A DNA stretch of 7,570 bases, taken from the NCBI GenBank assembly GCA_013329455.1, contig DUKF01000199.1:1-7570 (forward strand). The letters run 5' to 3'. The notes under the pieces are model-generated. The model was not told where the DNA came from. It was given only the letters and a program-made list of their open reading frames with translations, and searched no databases. Below, one piece after another: positions 1 through 5,700 of this stretch (the stretch's first letter is position 1; every line of letters starts with the position of its first letter). The DNA comes from Methanotrichaceae archaeon. Lineage in GTDB: Archaea > Halobacteriota > Methanosarcinia > Methanotrichales > Methanotrichaceae. A program made the position numbers and the translations under genes.

Positions 1-738
1 CGAGTAGTCGATGTTGACCGCTCCTTCCAGGTGCCCGGCGGCATACTCAGCCGGGCTTCTTGCGTCCACCACCTGGGCGCTCTCGAGCTGATCATTGCTG
101 GCGAGGAGGTCGAGGTTGGGATCGGGGTTGTAAGTCTCTGGCGCCTTCGGGGTGGGTGTCGCAACGAATTTCAGCCCCGCAGCCTCGCGCCCGCCTTTCG
201 TACCCTCCAGGAGCACGACGTCCTTATGACCCATGTATTTCATGACCCAGAAGGCGAAGGTGTCGTATCCGTTCACGAAAGAGTCGCCGTATATGACGAG
301 AGGGTCGTTCTCAGAGATTCCAGCAGCTCCGAAAAGAGCCGCGATCTCGGCTGGCGACTTCACAGATCCGTCCTCATTGAAGACCTGGTCTAGGGGCAGG
401 TGTATCGATCCTTCGATGTACGACTCATCCCCGGGAACGCCAACGTAAGCCATCACGCGTTTCGAGTCGCCCTCCTGGTCTTCGAAGAGCGCTCTTGCGG
501 TGATCACGGATGATGCCTGACTCAAGTCTGCGGCCTGATCTGCCCCGTTTTCTGAGGTCTTTTCCACCGAGGAGGTGGCCTCATACGAGGAGAGCCCCAG
601 GGATGAAGGTCCCATCCAGGTTCCCTCGCTTTTAGTGTTGGTGCAGCTGCTGCATCCAGCGTAAGCGCCACCGACCAGGGCGGCCGCGATAACCAGGAGC
701 ATTCCAAGCCCCGATAATAACCTTCCATAGTTTCGCAT
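1..738 (-). CDS. Secreted tandem-rhodanese sulfurtransferase (3' end beyond the window)
   Basis: The frame is open for 246 codons from ATG 738 to the window edge, so the C-terminus is missing. Residues 1-27 form a signal peptide (basic start, hydrophobic core, AYA before G28), so the enzyme should act outside the membrane. A CSSC pair (C29, C32) follows at once. The -3 residue is Tyr, so a lipobox is only weakly supported. A Ser/Glu-rich linker leads to a first rhodanese domain (about 78-192). Its VIYGDSF loop has Asp where an active rhodanese has Cys, as is usual for the inactive N-terminal half of thiosulfate or 3-mercaptopyruvate sulfurtransferases. A second domain starts near 207 (VVDARSPAEYAAGHLEGAVN). 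The catalytic Cys would lie beyond the window, so activity and donor cannot be judged. The start is fixed by AGGAGG nine bases upstream. It is divergent from the thioredoxin/CcdA pair. The family call is firm; the pathway is not. Confidence 0.9.
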   Translation of the reverse strand, partial: MRNYGRLLSGLGMLLVIAAALVGGAYAGCSSCTNTKSEGTWMGPSSLGLSSYEATSSVEKTSENGADQAADLSQASSVITARALFEDQEGDSKRVMAYVGVPGDESYIEGSIHLPLDQVFNEDGSVKSPAEIAALFGAAGISENDPLVIYGDSFVNGYDTFAFWVMKYMGHKDVVLLEGTKGGREAAGLKFVATPTPKAPETYNPDPNLDLLASNDQLESAQVVDARSPAEYAAGHLEGAVNIDYS

Positions 739-747
739 GTAGCATAT

Positions 748-753
748 CCTCCT
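748..753 (-). promoter_or_regulatory. Strong Shine-Dalgarno of the rhodanese gene
   Basis: AGGAGG on the minus strand, nine bases before ATG 738. It decides the start over another ATG a few bases upstream in a different frame. AT-rich TATA-like sequence (TTAAAC, TTTAAG) lies at 769-785 on the same strand, but no single promoter element stands out. Confidence 0.8.
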
Positions 754-783
754 TTAAAATGACATGATCTTAAATCCGTTTAA

Positions 784-984
784 TCATCGATTTCCGCAGC
801 AGAAGCAACCGCATGAGAGGTGGAGATCGTCACGCGGCAGGGATCTAGTATACCCTGCAGATCGCGAACTCCTATCGTCTGAATTTCCGGCCTCGAAGAC
901 GGACCTGCATTCTCTGCCGCAGATTTCACATTTCACAGTCGTTTTCGCCCCCAATCCCTTTCTTTGCCCCTCATGGAGGAACAT
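784..984 (-). CDS. Doubtful cysteine-rich mini-protein (66 aa)
   Basis: This frame encodes 66 residues with seven cysteines: a CEICGREC cluster at 19-26 and a SCGCFCCGNR cluster at the C-terminus (57-66). The spacing suggests possible metal binding. It lies 45 bases upstream of the rhodanese gene on the same strand, so the two could be co-transcribed. Against it, ATG 984 has no Shine-Dalgarno, the alternative GTG at 936 has only a G-rich stretch too far upstream, and the middle is a low-complexity Ser/Arg/Asp stretch. I do not recognise a family. It could be a real small zinc protein, a decayed gene, or chance. Confidence 0.25.
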   Translation of the reverse strand: MFLHEGQRKGLGAKTTVKCEICGRECRSVFEAGNSDDRSSRSAGYTRSLPRDDLHLSCGCFCCGNR

Positions 985-1219
985 TTCAAGGACGATGGAT
1001 CTTTGATCTTTCTCTTTATCTTTGATGCGGTCGTCCTTTCAAACCCCAGACGGGATAATGTGGTTCTGAGTCTTGTCTTCTTTGCGCTCAACGGAGCTAT
1101 GGAAAGCTGCGAGCTGTGCGGTTTCGCATCGCGACAAATGAACCCTTCAAAGAGATCCCAGTCTTCGGAGCGAAAGGGCCTCTTCGGTAAGCTTTCCGTT
1201 CTTTTTCCCCGAGATTTTC

Positions 1220-1242
1220 AGATCGAAGTATTTCGATCTTTT
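1220..1242 (+). terminator. Hairpin with T run, terminator-like
   Basis: AGATCGAA (1220-1227), loop GTAT, TTCGATCT (1232-1239) form a perfect 8-bp stem followed by a run of four T. It resembles an intrinsic terminator read on the plus strand, but no plus-strand gene ends just upstream. It may insulate the thioredoxin promoter or end an unrecognised transcript. The stem is rich in A-T pairs, so its strength is moderate. Confidence 0.35.
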
Positions 1243-1350
1243 GTGGACTCAAGCCAGATCAGAACGAGCCAACTCGTCAAAGGCCGGAGAAAGAACGTCG
1301 AACACCTTAAAAGCCTTATTCTGCCTGGCGAGCCCAGAAGACGCGACAGC

Positions 1351-1360
1351 ATTATATACA
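1351..1360 (+). promoter_or_regulatory. TATA-like box for the thioredoxin/CcdA operon
   Basis: ATTATATACA resembles the archaeal TATA consensus and is the best such match upstream of the operon. A start about 25 bases downstream would give a 5' leader of roughly 160 bases. That leader carries a small perfect hairpin CTCCG-CCCT-CGGAG (1373-1386). There is no clear purine-rich BRE just upstream, so this is a moderate call. Confidence 0.4.
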
Positions 1361-1540
1361 AACTCGGCTTACCTCCGCCCTCGGAGTGGGTTGATTTTCG
1401 AACAGGTCAGAAGACGTACAAATTCGGATATTTGGATTTGTCTCCTTCGAGGATTTCGAAAGGGCAAAGTCCAGAGGGCGACCGAGCTTGTGTTAGAAGC
1501 AAGGGGAAAGAAGATAAATCTCATGATGGTATGACCAGAA

Positions 1541-2122
1541 GTGGGAGTTGGTAAAATTTTGTCATCGATCAACGCGAAGAACCTGGCAGCTGTGACCTTG
1601 ACATTCATCCTTGCAACCAGCATCCTTGGCCCCTTCGCCTCTGCAGAGTCCAGTGCCGAACATCCCGTTGGGTCAGGTCTCGAGGAGTGGTGGATCGCAT
1701 ACCCAGATCAACATTCAAAGGCAGGATCTGCGGTTGATCATCCCTCTTGGGCTCTCGATGCTCTGAAGGAAAAGCCGGTGATGATGCTGATCCACAGTTC
1801 TGGCTGTCCGGCATGCATCAAGCAGGAGGCAGACATCAACAAGGTCCTGGAAGACCTTGGAGATGAGGTCGCCTACCTCGATCTTTCGACCGACAGCGAC
1901 GGCGAGAAGGCCTGGGAGGGACTTGACATCTACGATCCCAAAGGCGGCGTCATGACCTACGTCCCAGTTACCGTCTTTCTTACCCAGGTTCCCGAGTCTG
2001 ACGGCGATGCCGAAATCAGTTGGCACAGTGCCGTCGGCTACGGCGGCGAGAGGTGGATCAGATCTTATCTGAACGACGCCATCGCCCTTCACACCGAGAA
2101 CTCTGCCAACTGGGACCGGTGA
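1541..2122 (+). CDS. Secreted thioredoxin-fold protein (CPAC)
   Basis: A 193-aa protein with an N-terminal signal peptide ending near ASA35, so it acts outside the cytoplasmic membrane. The mature part has a thioredoxin core: a beta strand (PVMMLIHSSG) leads into redox motif CPAC at 89-92 on a following helix, and a likely cis-proline is P142 in YVPVTVFL. Thioredoxin-fold proteins of this kind reduce or exchange disulfides; the substrate is unknown. The start is uncertain. GTG 1541 follows an in-frame stop at 1532 and has no good ribosome site. TTG 1559, with GGGAG eleven bases upstream, would shorten the protein by six residues and leave the signal peptide intact. The stop overlaps the start of the next gene (GTGA), so the pair is translationally coupled. 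The CcdA-type partner is the natural source of electrons. Confidence 0.88.
   Translation: MGVGKILSSINAKNLAAVTLTFILATSILGPFASAESSAEHPVGSGLEEWWIAYPDQHSKAGSAVDHPSWALDALKEKPVMMLIHSSGCPACIKQEADINKVLEDLGDEVAYLDLSTDSDGEKAWEGLDIYDPKGGVMTYVPVTVFLTQVPESDGDAEISWHSAVGYGGERWIRSYLNDAIALHTENSANWDR
2119..2122 (+). promoter_or_regulatory. GTGA stop/start overlap (translational coupling)
   Basis: The GTG start of the CcdA fusion (2119-2121) shares two bases with the TGA stop of the thioredoxin gene (2120-2122). Ribosomes ending the first gene can restart on the second, which suggests matched synthesis of the two redox proteins. This overlap supports the start choice. Confidence 0.75.
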
Positions 2123-3540
2123 GATTATTGAACCTGGTGAGCAAGACCGCCCTGATTTTAGGGATCGCATCACTTCTGGTCGTCCTCGGCCTTTCTCCAG
2201 CCTGCTTCGCCGTCTCGGACGTGGCGGGAGGCTCTAACCCTGCGCCGAACTTTCAGGCGGTCGATCTGGACGGAAACTCCATCGAACTCGGGGATTTCGA
2301 TGGGCAAGCTCTCATCCTTCACATAACCAACATAGAAACTCCCCTTTGCATCGAATGTGAAGAGGCGCTCAAGGCTCAGGTCGAAGAGCTCCAGAGGCTG
2401 AAAGAAGAGAACCCAGATGCCGAGATCGTCACCATAAACGTTAGGAAGAACCCCTACTCAAAAGACGGGCGGTTGCTTGCGGAGTCGTGGTGGGGGGCAG
2501 ACATATCCTGGCCCTGGATCGAGGACTTCGATCCCTATCCCGTGGCAGGCAAATACGTCGATTACTGGAGCCTGGGTAGCGGTTTTGCGAACCCCACCAT
2601 AATTCTCGTGAACGATCAGGGTCAGATTTCAAGGGTGTACCACGTCTACCAGATGGGGGAGGGGATGGTCGAGGGGGTCCAGACCGCCGAATCCCTCCAA
2701 AAGGCCGTTTTGGACCTTCAAAATCCCGATGATGGTCGTCAGACAGGTGGGATCGGCTCTGCTGCTGTCCGCGAGGTCACCTTCGTCGGAATGTTCGGCC
2801 TTGGGGTCGTAACGTCGCTTGCTCCCTGCTCTCTTGCCCTGCTGATCGCGGTCTTCTCATACCTGATGACGTCTCAAAGAAGAAAGATACTGATGCCGGA
2901 CGAGGGCAAGTCCTCACACAAAGAGGGCCTTTTGATCGGGGTGGCCTTCACTTTGGGGATGGCGATGGTCTTTTTCGTCATCGGCCTGTTCATATCAAAC
3001 CTTGGGATCTTCGTAAGAGACTCCCGGTTCTTCGACCTCGCCGCCGGGGTGCTGATGATAATGCTGGGCATCACCAGCTTCAAGCCCCTCGGCGAGATCC
3101 TCGAGCCCCTGACCTCTCGGTTCCACGGCCAAAGAGTGGTGGATGCAGAGGACGTGAGAACGAAGAAAAGCTTCATGGAGCAATTCATAAACATCTCAGT
3201 CGGCCTCTTCAAGTACTCAGCCTTCGTGGGGGCCTTCACCCTAGGCGTCTTCTTCGCCCTCGGATGGGCACCTTGTGCCGTATCTTTGGTCTTTCCGGTA
3301 CTGATCTGGCTGATGGCTCAAAACGTCTCCCCGATCACGGGAGGTTTGATGCTCTTCGTCTTCGGCGTGGGTCACGGTGTACCGATCATACCCATATCCA
3401 CCTTCTCTCGAACATTTTGCGGAGCCATCGGCGAAAGGTACATCGCCGCAGGAAAGTGGATTACCGGAGGTTTCGGATTCTTGATCATAGCGACAGGCGT
3501 GGTCTTTGCGGCCAGGTACTTCGGCTACACGTTATGGTGA
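2119..3540 (+). CDS. Thioredoxin-CcdA/DsbD fusion, transmembrane thiol-disulfide carrier
   Basis: A 473-aa protein. The first ~31 residues are a signal peptide or anchor. Residues ~40-200 form an exported TlpA/peroxiredoxin-like thioredoxin domain with CIEC at 77-80 and a cis-Pro in NPT at 158-160. Residues ~217-473 form a CcdA/DsbD membrane domain of about six helices, with the paired cysteines in their conserved settings: C237 in SLAPCSLALL and C386 in GWAPCAVSLV. In this family those cysteines carry electrons from cytosolic thioredoxin to outer thiol proteins. Here the acceptor is probably the fused N-terminal domain and perhaps the upstream CPAC protein. The order (thioredoxin, then membrane domain) differs from DsbD, which has its thioredoxin domain at the C-terminus. 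C434 is an extra cysteine. The start is GTG 2119, which overlaps the upstream TGA by four bases; the frame is open further upstream but that part lies inside the previous gene. TTG 2128 and GTG 2137 are alternatives. Confidence 0.9.
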   Translation: MRLLNLVSKTALILGIASLLVVLGLSPACFAVSDVAGGSNPAPNFQAVDLDGNSIELGDFDGQALILHITNIETPLCIECEEALKAQVEELQRLKEENPDAEIVTINVRKNPYSKDGRLLAESWWGADISWPWIEDFDPYPVAGKYVDYWSLGSGFANPTIILVNDQGQISRVYHVYQMGEGMVEGVQTAESLQKAVLDLQNPDDGRQTGGIGSAAVREVTFVGMFGLGVVTSLAPCSLALLIAVFSYLMTSQRRKILMPDEGKSSHKEGLLIGVAFTLGMAMVFFVIGLFISNLGIFVRDSRFFDLAAGVLMIMLGITSFKPLGEILEPLTSRFHGQRVVDAEDVRTKKSFMEQFINISVGLFKYSAFVGAFTLGVFFALGWAPCAVSLVFPVLIWLMAQNVSPITGGLMLFVFGVGHGVPIIPISTFSRTFCGAIGERYIAAGKWITGGFGFLIIATGVVFAARYFGYTLW

Positions 3541-3861
3541 TCTTCGGATCCAAACCCTTTTGGGCCTGGGTCCTATCTTAGGACTTCCGGAACATGGCGA
3601 AGAATGGTGAGGATCTGAAGGTCCGCCCTCCCCGAATACGTCGGGAACTTTGGGCATGATCGAGTATTGTCGCGCACGAACCATCCCCGAAGGTACCCTG
3701 TCCTTGGTTTCCGAAACTCAACTTAGATCCCTGCTTCCGTGACGGACACCTGAGGTCCAAACCGCTGCTCTTCTCTTTCTGATGAAATGTGAATAGATGT
3801 CTCGCGGCAGATCGCCGAAGGTCAAATTCGGGGCGGCTCGTCCTCGGTATATCGAGTTTCC

Positions 3862-3901
3862 TCCTGGCATATCTCTCGCCCTTCTGACATACGTCTCGCC
3901 C
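3862..3901. repeat. Two-copy degenerate 20-bp tandem repeat
   Basis: Copies at 3862-3881 (TCCTGGCATATCTCTCGCCC) and 3882-3901 (TTCTGACATACGTCTCGCCC) abut and agree at 16 of 20 positions. A third weaker echo of the CATA core follows at 3909 (CATATATCC). The unit is two helical turns long, which would put repeated motifs on one face of the DNA. Whether it binds a protein or is a decayed repeat cannot be told. Confidence 0.55.
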
Positions 3902-4069
3902 GCCCTCGCATATATCCAGCAAGTCATAATACGCCCCACGCATCTTCGCATCTCTTCGGCTCAGCATCCCCCACTTCCATTCCAACATCGGTGGGGAACA
4001 TAAAGAGGGTCAGTGATCCTATCCGGAAAATGAGCAGATCCTGGGGAAATGGTCTGGCCGCCTTTCATC

Positions 4070-4083
4070 AAAAGGAATAAATG
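4070..4083 (+). promoter_or_regulatory. Candidate BRE/TATA for the small secreted protein
   Basis: Purine-rich AAAAGG (4070-4075) precedes AATAAATG (4076-4083), an arrangement like archaeal BRE plus TATA. Transcription about 25 bases downstream would leave a leader of about 30 bases carrying the GGGAGG ribosome site at 4116-4121. A 5-bp hairpin (CCTTT/AAAGG, 4061-4075) overlaps the BRE part. Confidence 0.4.
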
Positions 4084-4132
4084 GTAATAATTCAAAGACC
4101 CGGCCCATAGGAAAAGGGAGGTTAGGTTATCC

Positions 4133-4528
4133 ATGAAAATAATTTTGACGGCTCTGATAGCCACCATGCTCCTGGTGGGCATGGTCGCAGCTGCCGGAAC
4201 TCCAATTGAGCTGAGCACCCTAGGCAAAAAAACGGAGATGAAGTCTAGCATAACCCCTGTGGTCATAACGTACACCCGAGACGCGCCCAAAACCACCACA
4301 AACGCGGTGGACGTGAGGACTCTTGGCAGAAGCTTCGGCACCTTCGCGGGCAAGGCCAGCATTGAGCCATTATCAATTGGCGCACCCATGCCCATAACTT
4401 ACACGCCAAGCTTCTCGATCTCCGTGAGCAACAGGACCTCTTCACAGGTCACGCTCTACACTCCGCCCTTCTCCATAGGGAACATAACCAAAACCACACC
4501 TGAACAGCTGATATTCGGAGGAGCGTGA
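4133..4528 (+). CDS. Small secreted Thr/Ser-rich protein of unknown function
   Basis: A 131-aa protein with a clear signal peptide (MKIILTALIATMLLVGMVAA, cleavage near A21), GGGAGG eleven bases upstream of ATG, and a strong hairpin at its stop. The mature chain is rich in Thr, Ser, Pro and Ile, has no cysteine and no second membrane segment, and looks beta-rich. It shows internal similarity: TLG plus basic residues, K(S/A)SI, then ITYT occur at about 29-48 and again at 63-91. PITYTPSFSI (87-96) is echoed by TLYTPPFSIG (107-116). Two N-glycosylation sequons (N100-R-T, N117-I-T) fit surface exposure. I do not recognise the family. It may be an envelope or sheath-associated protein, by inference only. 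It is transcribed alone or with the 54-aa gene 80 bases downstream. Confidence 0.78.
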   Translation: MKIILTALIATMLLVGMVAAAGTPIELSTLGKKTEMKSSITPVVITYTRDAPKTTTNAVDVRTLGRSFGTFAGKASIEPLSIGAPMPITYTPSFSISVSNRTSSQVTLYTPPFSIGNITKTTPEQLIFGGA

Positions 4529-4550
4529 AGGCCTCTATCGAGGCCTTCGC
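4525..4550 (+). terminator. Stem-loop embracing the stop codon of the secreted-protein gene
   Basis: GAAGGCCTC (4527-4535), loop TATC (4536-4539) and GAGGCCTTC (4540-4548) form a perfect 9-bp stem. It extends outward by a T-G and a G-C pair to 4525-4550. The TGA stop (4526-4528) lies in the 5' arm. No T run follows, so it may be a weak terminator, an mRNA 3'-end stabiliser or a processing signal. A second inverted repeat (AGATCC/GGATCT, 4552-4582) surrounding palindrome CTCCGGAG follows directly. Confidence 0.55.
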
Positions 4551-4608
4551 AAGATCCGTAAACTCCGGAGCTGAGAGGATCTGGTGCTGAGATGGGGGGT
4601 GGAGAAGC

Positions 4609-4773
4609 ATGAAGGTCAAGCTGGTGGTCGACGGGAAGACGGTTCCCATGAACCACTTCGCCCAGGAGATCATGGAAAAGGTCGTCTCGGGCGTGGCTGA
4701 GTCTCTGCGGGGGGTGGACCCCCAATGGAAGAAGATGGTCGTCGAGGTGGAGCGGGACGATCTCGCAGACTGA
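4609..4773 (+). CDS. Small conserved-type archaeal protein, 54 aa
   Basis: A 54-aa ORF with a good ribosome site, GGTGGAG at 4598-4604, four bases before ATG. The product starts MKVKLVVDGKTVPMNHF, then a likely amphipathic helix (AQEIMEKVVSGVAESLRGV), then a short acidic strand (MVVEVERDD). The strand-turn-helix-strand plan, with 'KVKLVVDGK' and 'ESLRGV', resembles short uncharacterised euryarchaeal proteins that I recall only loosely, so the family is not named. There is no signal peptide or cysteine; it should be cytosolic. It ends six bases from the convergent Zn-ribbon gene. Its function is unknown. Coding is supported by the ribosome site and the regular hydrophobic pattern. Confidence 0.75.
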   Translation: MKVKLVVDGKTVPMNHFAQEIMEKVVSGVAESLRGVDPQWKKMVVEVERDDLAD

Positions 4774-4785
4774 TTGATATCAATC
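4772..4785. repeat. 14-bp perfect palindrome joining two convergent stop codons
   Basis: GATTGATATCAATC is a perfect palindrome. It contains two of the three bases of the plus-strand TGA (4771-4773) and the whole minus-strand stop (4780-4782). With no spacer it can fold only as a short RNA hairpin, so a role in bidirectional termination or as a protein site is uncertain. Confidence 0.6.
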
Positions 4786-5328
4786 CTTTTTGGACTTTTT
4801 GAAGGCCGAGGAGAGGTCTATCAGGTATGTGCCCTCTTTAACGGCCATCACCAGCTCGTCGCGCTCGAAGAGCGATGGAAGGTTCAGTTCGTAGGTGCCA
4901 GGCTCCGACATCCTGATGCTCTCCAACGTCTTATCTTCGTCGTGCAGGAGTTTATCAGGTCCCCGATCCGGAGGGTTTTGGGATCTGTCCTTGAGAGAAT
5001 CGAGATCAAAAAATCCGTGCTTGCCCTTGGTCCTCTCATTCCGTCTTTCTTTTCGGCTCGCCCTCTCTTTCCGCACTTCTTTGGGGCGATCCATTTTGTG
5101 ATCTTGGCGAGGACCTTCTTTCAGTATTTGTCGGAGAGAATCGTCGCCCTCCGGCCAAGACTCGTAGGGCCCTCCGATCTCTGAAGCCTTCAGCGCACCC
5201 CGAACCTCTTTAACCTTATCTTTGGACTTCACAAAGAGAAACTTGTTCCAGCCGCAAACGGGACACCCTTCAAGAACGTCCATACCGTCTTCGAAGACGC
5301 TGTTGCATCTGGTGCACATGTGGGGCAT
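4780..5328 (-). CDS. Zn-ribbon protein, DUF2072 family
   Basis: A 182-aa protein. The N-terminus is a zinc ribbon with C5-x2-C8 (CTRC) and C22-x2-C25 (CPVC). Residues ~55-115 are a charged, Arg/Lys/Glu-rich and probably disordered linker. Residues ~133-175 form the conserved C-terminal block (SIRMSEPGTYELNLPSLF, then VMAVKEGTYLIDLSSAF), and the tail is lysine-rich (KKSKKD). The zinc ribbon and basic linker suggest nucleic-acid or protein binding in the cytosol; no reaction is known to me. It is the last gene of a three-gene operon, starting five bases after the DUF2073 stop, with GGTGA (5338-5342) nine bases upstream that spans the preceding stop region. M4 is a possible alternative start. 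The constant neighbourhood with the GTPase suggests a shared complex. Family identity is by recall of conserved blocks. Confidence 0.82.
   Translation of the reverse strand: MPHMCTRCNSVFEDGMDVLEGCPVCGWNKFLFVKSKDKVKEVRGALKASEIGGPYESWPEGDDSLRQILKEGPRQDHKMDRPKEVRKERASRKERRNERTKGKHGFFDLDSLKDRSQNPPDRGPDKLLHDEDKTLESIRMSEPGTYELNLPSLFERDELVMAVKEGTYLIDLSSAFKKSKKD
4787..4800 (+). terminator. Oligo-T termination signal for the 54-aa gene
   Basis: Two runs of five T (4787-4791 and 4796-4800) follow the palindrome on the plus strand, a typical archaeal termination signal. They lie inside the convergent Zn-ribbon gene, where they encode lysine codons of its KKSKKD tail, so one sequence serves both purposes. 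Confidence 0.5.
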
Positions 5329-5333
5329 ATGAA

Positions 5334-5699
5334 TCAGTCACCGACCGAGACCTTGGTGCTGATCTGGTACTTGTCCTTCTCAATAGTTCGAAGCTGGTTT
5401 GCAGGCCCGATCACGGTCATCCTGGTCTTAATCCCGGATTTGCCCAGGATCTTGTTTATCAGGCTTCCCTCTTTCTTGACCGGGTAGCTTTCGATCTCTA
5501 TGCCCGAGAACTCGTCGAGGCGTATCTCGGTCATCGTCATCTCGATCAGCTTGACCTCTTCTTCTGGGGTCAGGCCCATCTCCAGCACCACGATGTTTCC
5601 CCTCTTGACCTTGTTCAGTATGAGCCTGATCTTTTCCATGGAGGACATGCTCTCAAGCCTATCGGCAGAGATCAGATCCATCTGTACTTCCCGCATCAT
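5334..5699 (-). CDS. DUF2073 family protein
   Basis: A 121-aa soluble protein with no cysteine, signal peptide or membrane segment. It has alternating helices and strands: an N-terminal helix region with SMEKIRLILNKVKRGNIVVLEMGLTPEEE, a central stretch ending GIEIES, then the basic turn SLINKILGKSG before strand MTVIGPANQL. I recognise this as the DUF2073 protein that pairs with an Era-like GTPase in euryarchaea. Its biochemical role is unknown; a partner or regulator of the GTPase is the natural inference. The start is either ATG 5699 or ATG 5696. GGGTGA (5701-5706) overlaps the GTPase stop and lies only one base before the first ATG but four before the second, so 5696 is more likely. The one-base gap to the GTPase gene indicates coupled translation. 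Confidence 0.82.
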   Translation of the reverse strand: MMREVQMDLISADRLESMSSMEKIRLILNKVKRGNIVVLEMGLTPEEEVKLIEMTMTEIRLDEFSGIEIESYPVKKEGSLINKILGKSGIKTRMTVIGPANQLRTIEKDKYQISTKVSVGD

Positions 5700-5700
5700 C

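Larger units (their letters stand above)
739..1540. other. Long divergent intergenic region
   Basis: About 800 bases separate the divergent rhodanese and thioredoxin genes, long for a compact archaeal genome. It holds a doubtful cysteine-rich ORF on the minus strand (784-984), a purine/pyrimidine-skewed tract near 1003-1024 with repeated GATCTTT, a perfect 8-bp hairpin with a T run (1220-1242), and a TATA-like box (1351-1360). A plus-strand frame open over 964-1554 has no credible domain or ribosome site. I see no tRNA or other recognisable RNA gene. Confidence 0.6.
3541..4132. other. Intergenic region, 592 bases, no convincing gene
   Basis: Open frames here on both strands encode arginine- and serine-rich products without domains, and none has a good ribosome site. 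Small inverted repeats occur just after the CcdA gene (CCAAA-CCCT-TTTGG, 3550-3563; TCCTA-TCT-TAGGA, about 3571-3583), at 3631-3645 (CCCGA/TCGGG) and at 3969-3996 (CCCCAC/GTGGGG). The first two may help end the redox operon transcript. A 20-bp tandem repeat lies at 3862-3901. A promoter for the next gene sits at the right end. Confidence 0.6.

Noticed and set aside
964..1554. Long plus-strand open frame (196 codons) with an MESCELCG stretch recalling zinc-knuckle starts.
   Set aside because: No usable ribosome site, Arg/Ser-rich composition without a domain, and it runs through the promoter region and into the thioredoxin gene start. The CxxC stretch alone is too short to count.
2020..2118. 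Upstream extension of the CcdA fusion frame to 2020.
   Set aside because: It lies wholly inside the thioredoxin gene and would put about 33 charged residues before the signal peptide. The GTGA overlap at 2119 gives a normal signal peptide.
3780..3887. Box C-like TGATGA and box D-like CTGA, considered as a C/D guide RNA.
   Set aside because: The boxes are over 100 bases apart, with no internal D'/C' pair at the usual spacing and no terminal stem.
3578..3988. Minus-strand open frame of 136 codons and a plus-strand one at 3797-4003.
   Set aside because: Composition is Arg/Ser-rich without hydrophobic patterning, starts lack ribosome sites, and the frames cover the tandem repeat.
4774..5184. 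Plus-strand open frame opposite the Zn-ribbon gene.
   Set aside because: Shadow of the minus-strand gene, whose zinc-ribbon and conserved C-terminal blocks are clear.
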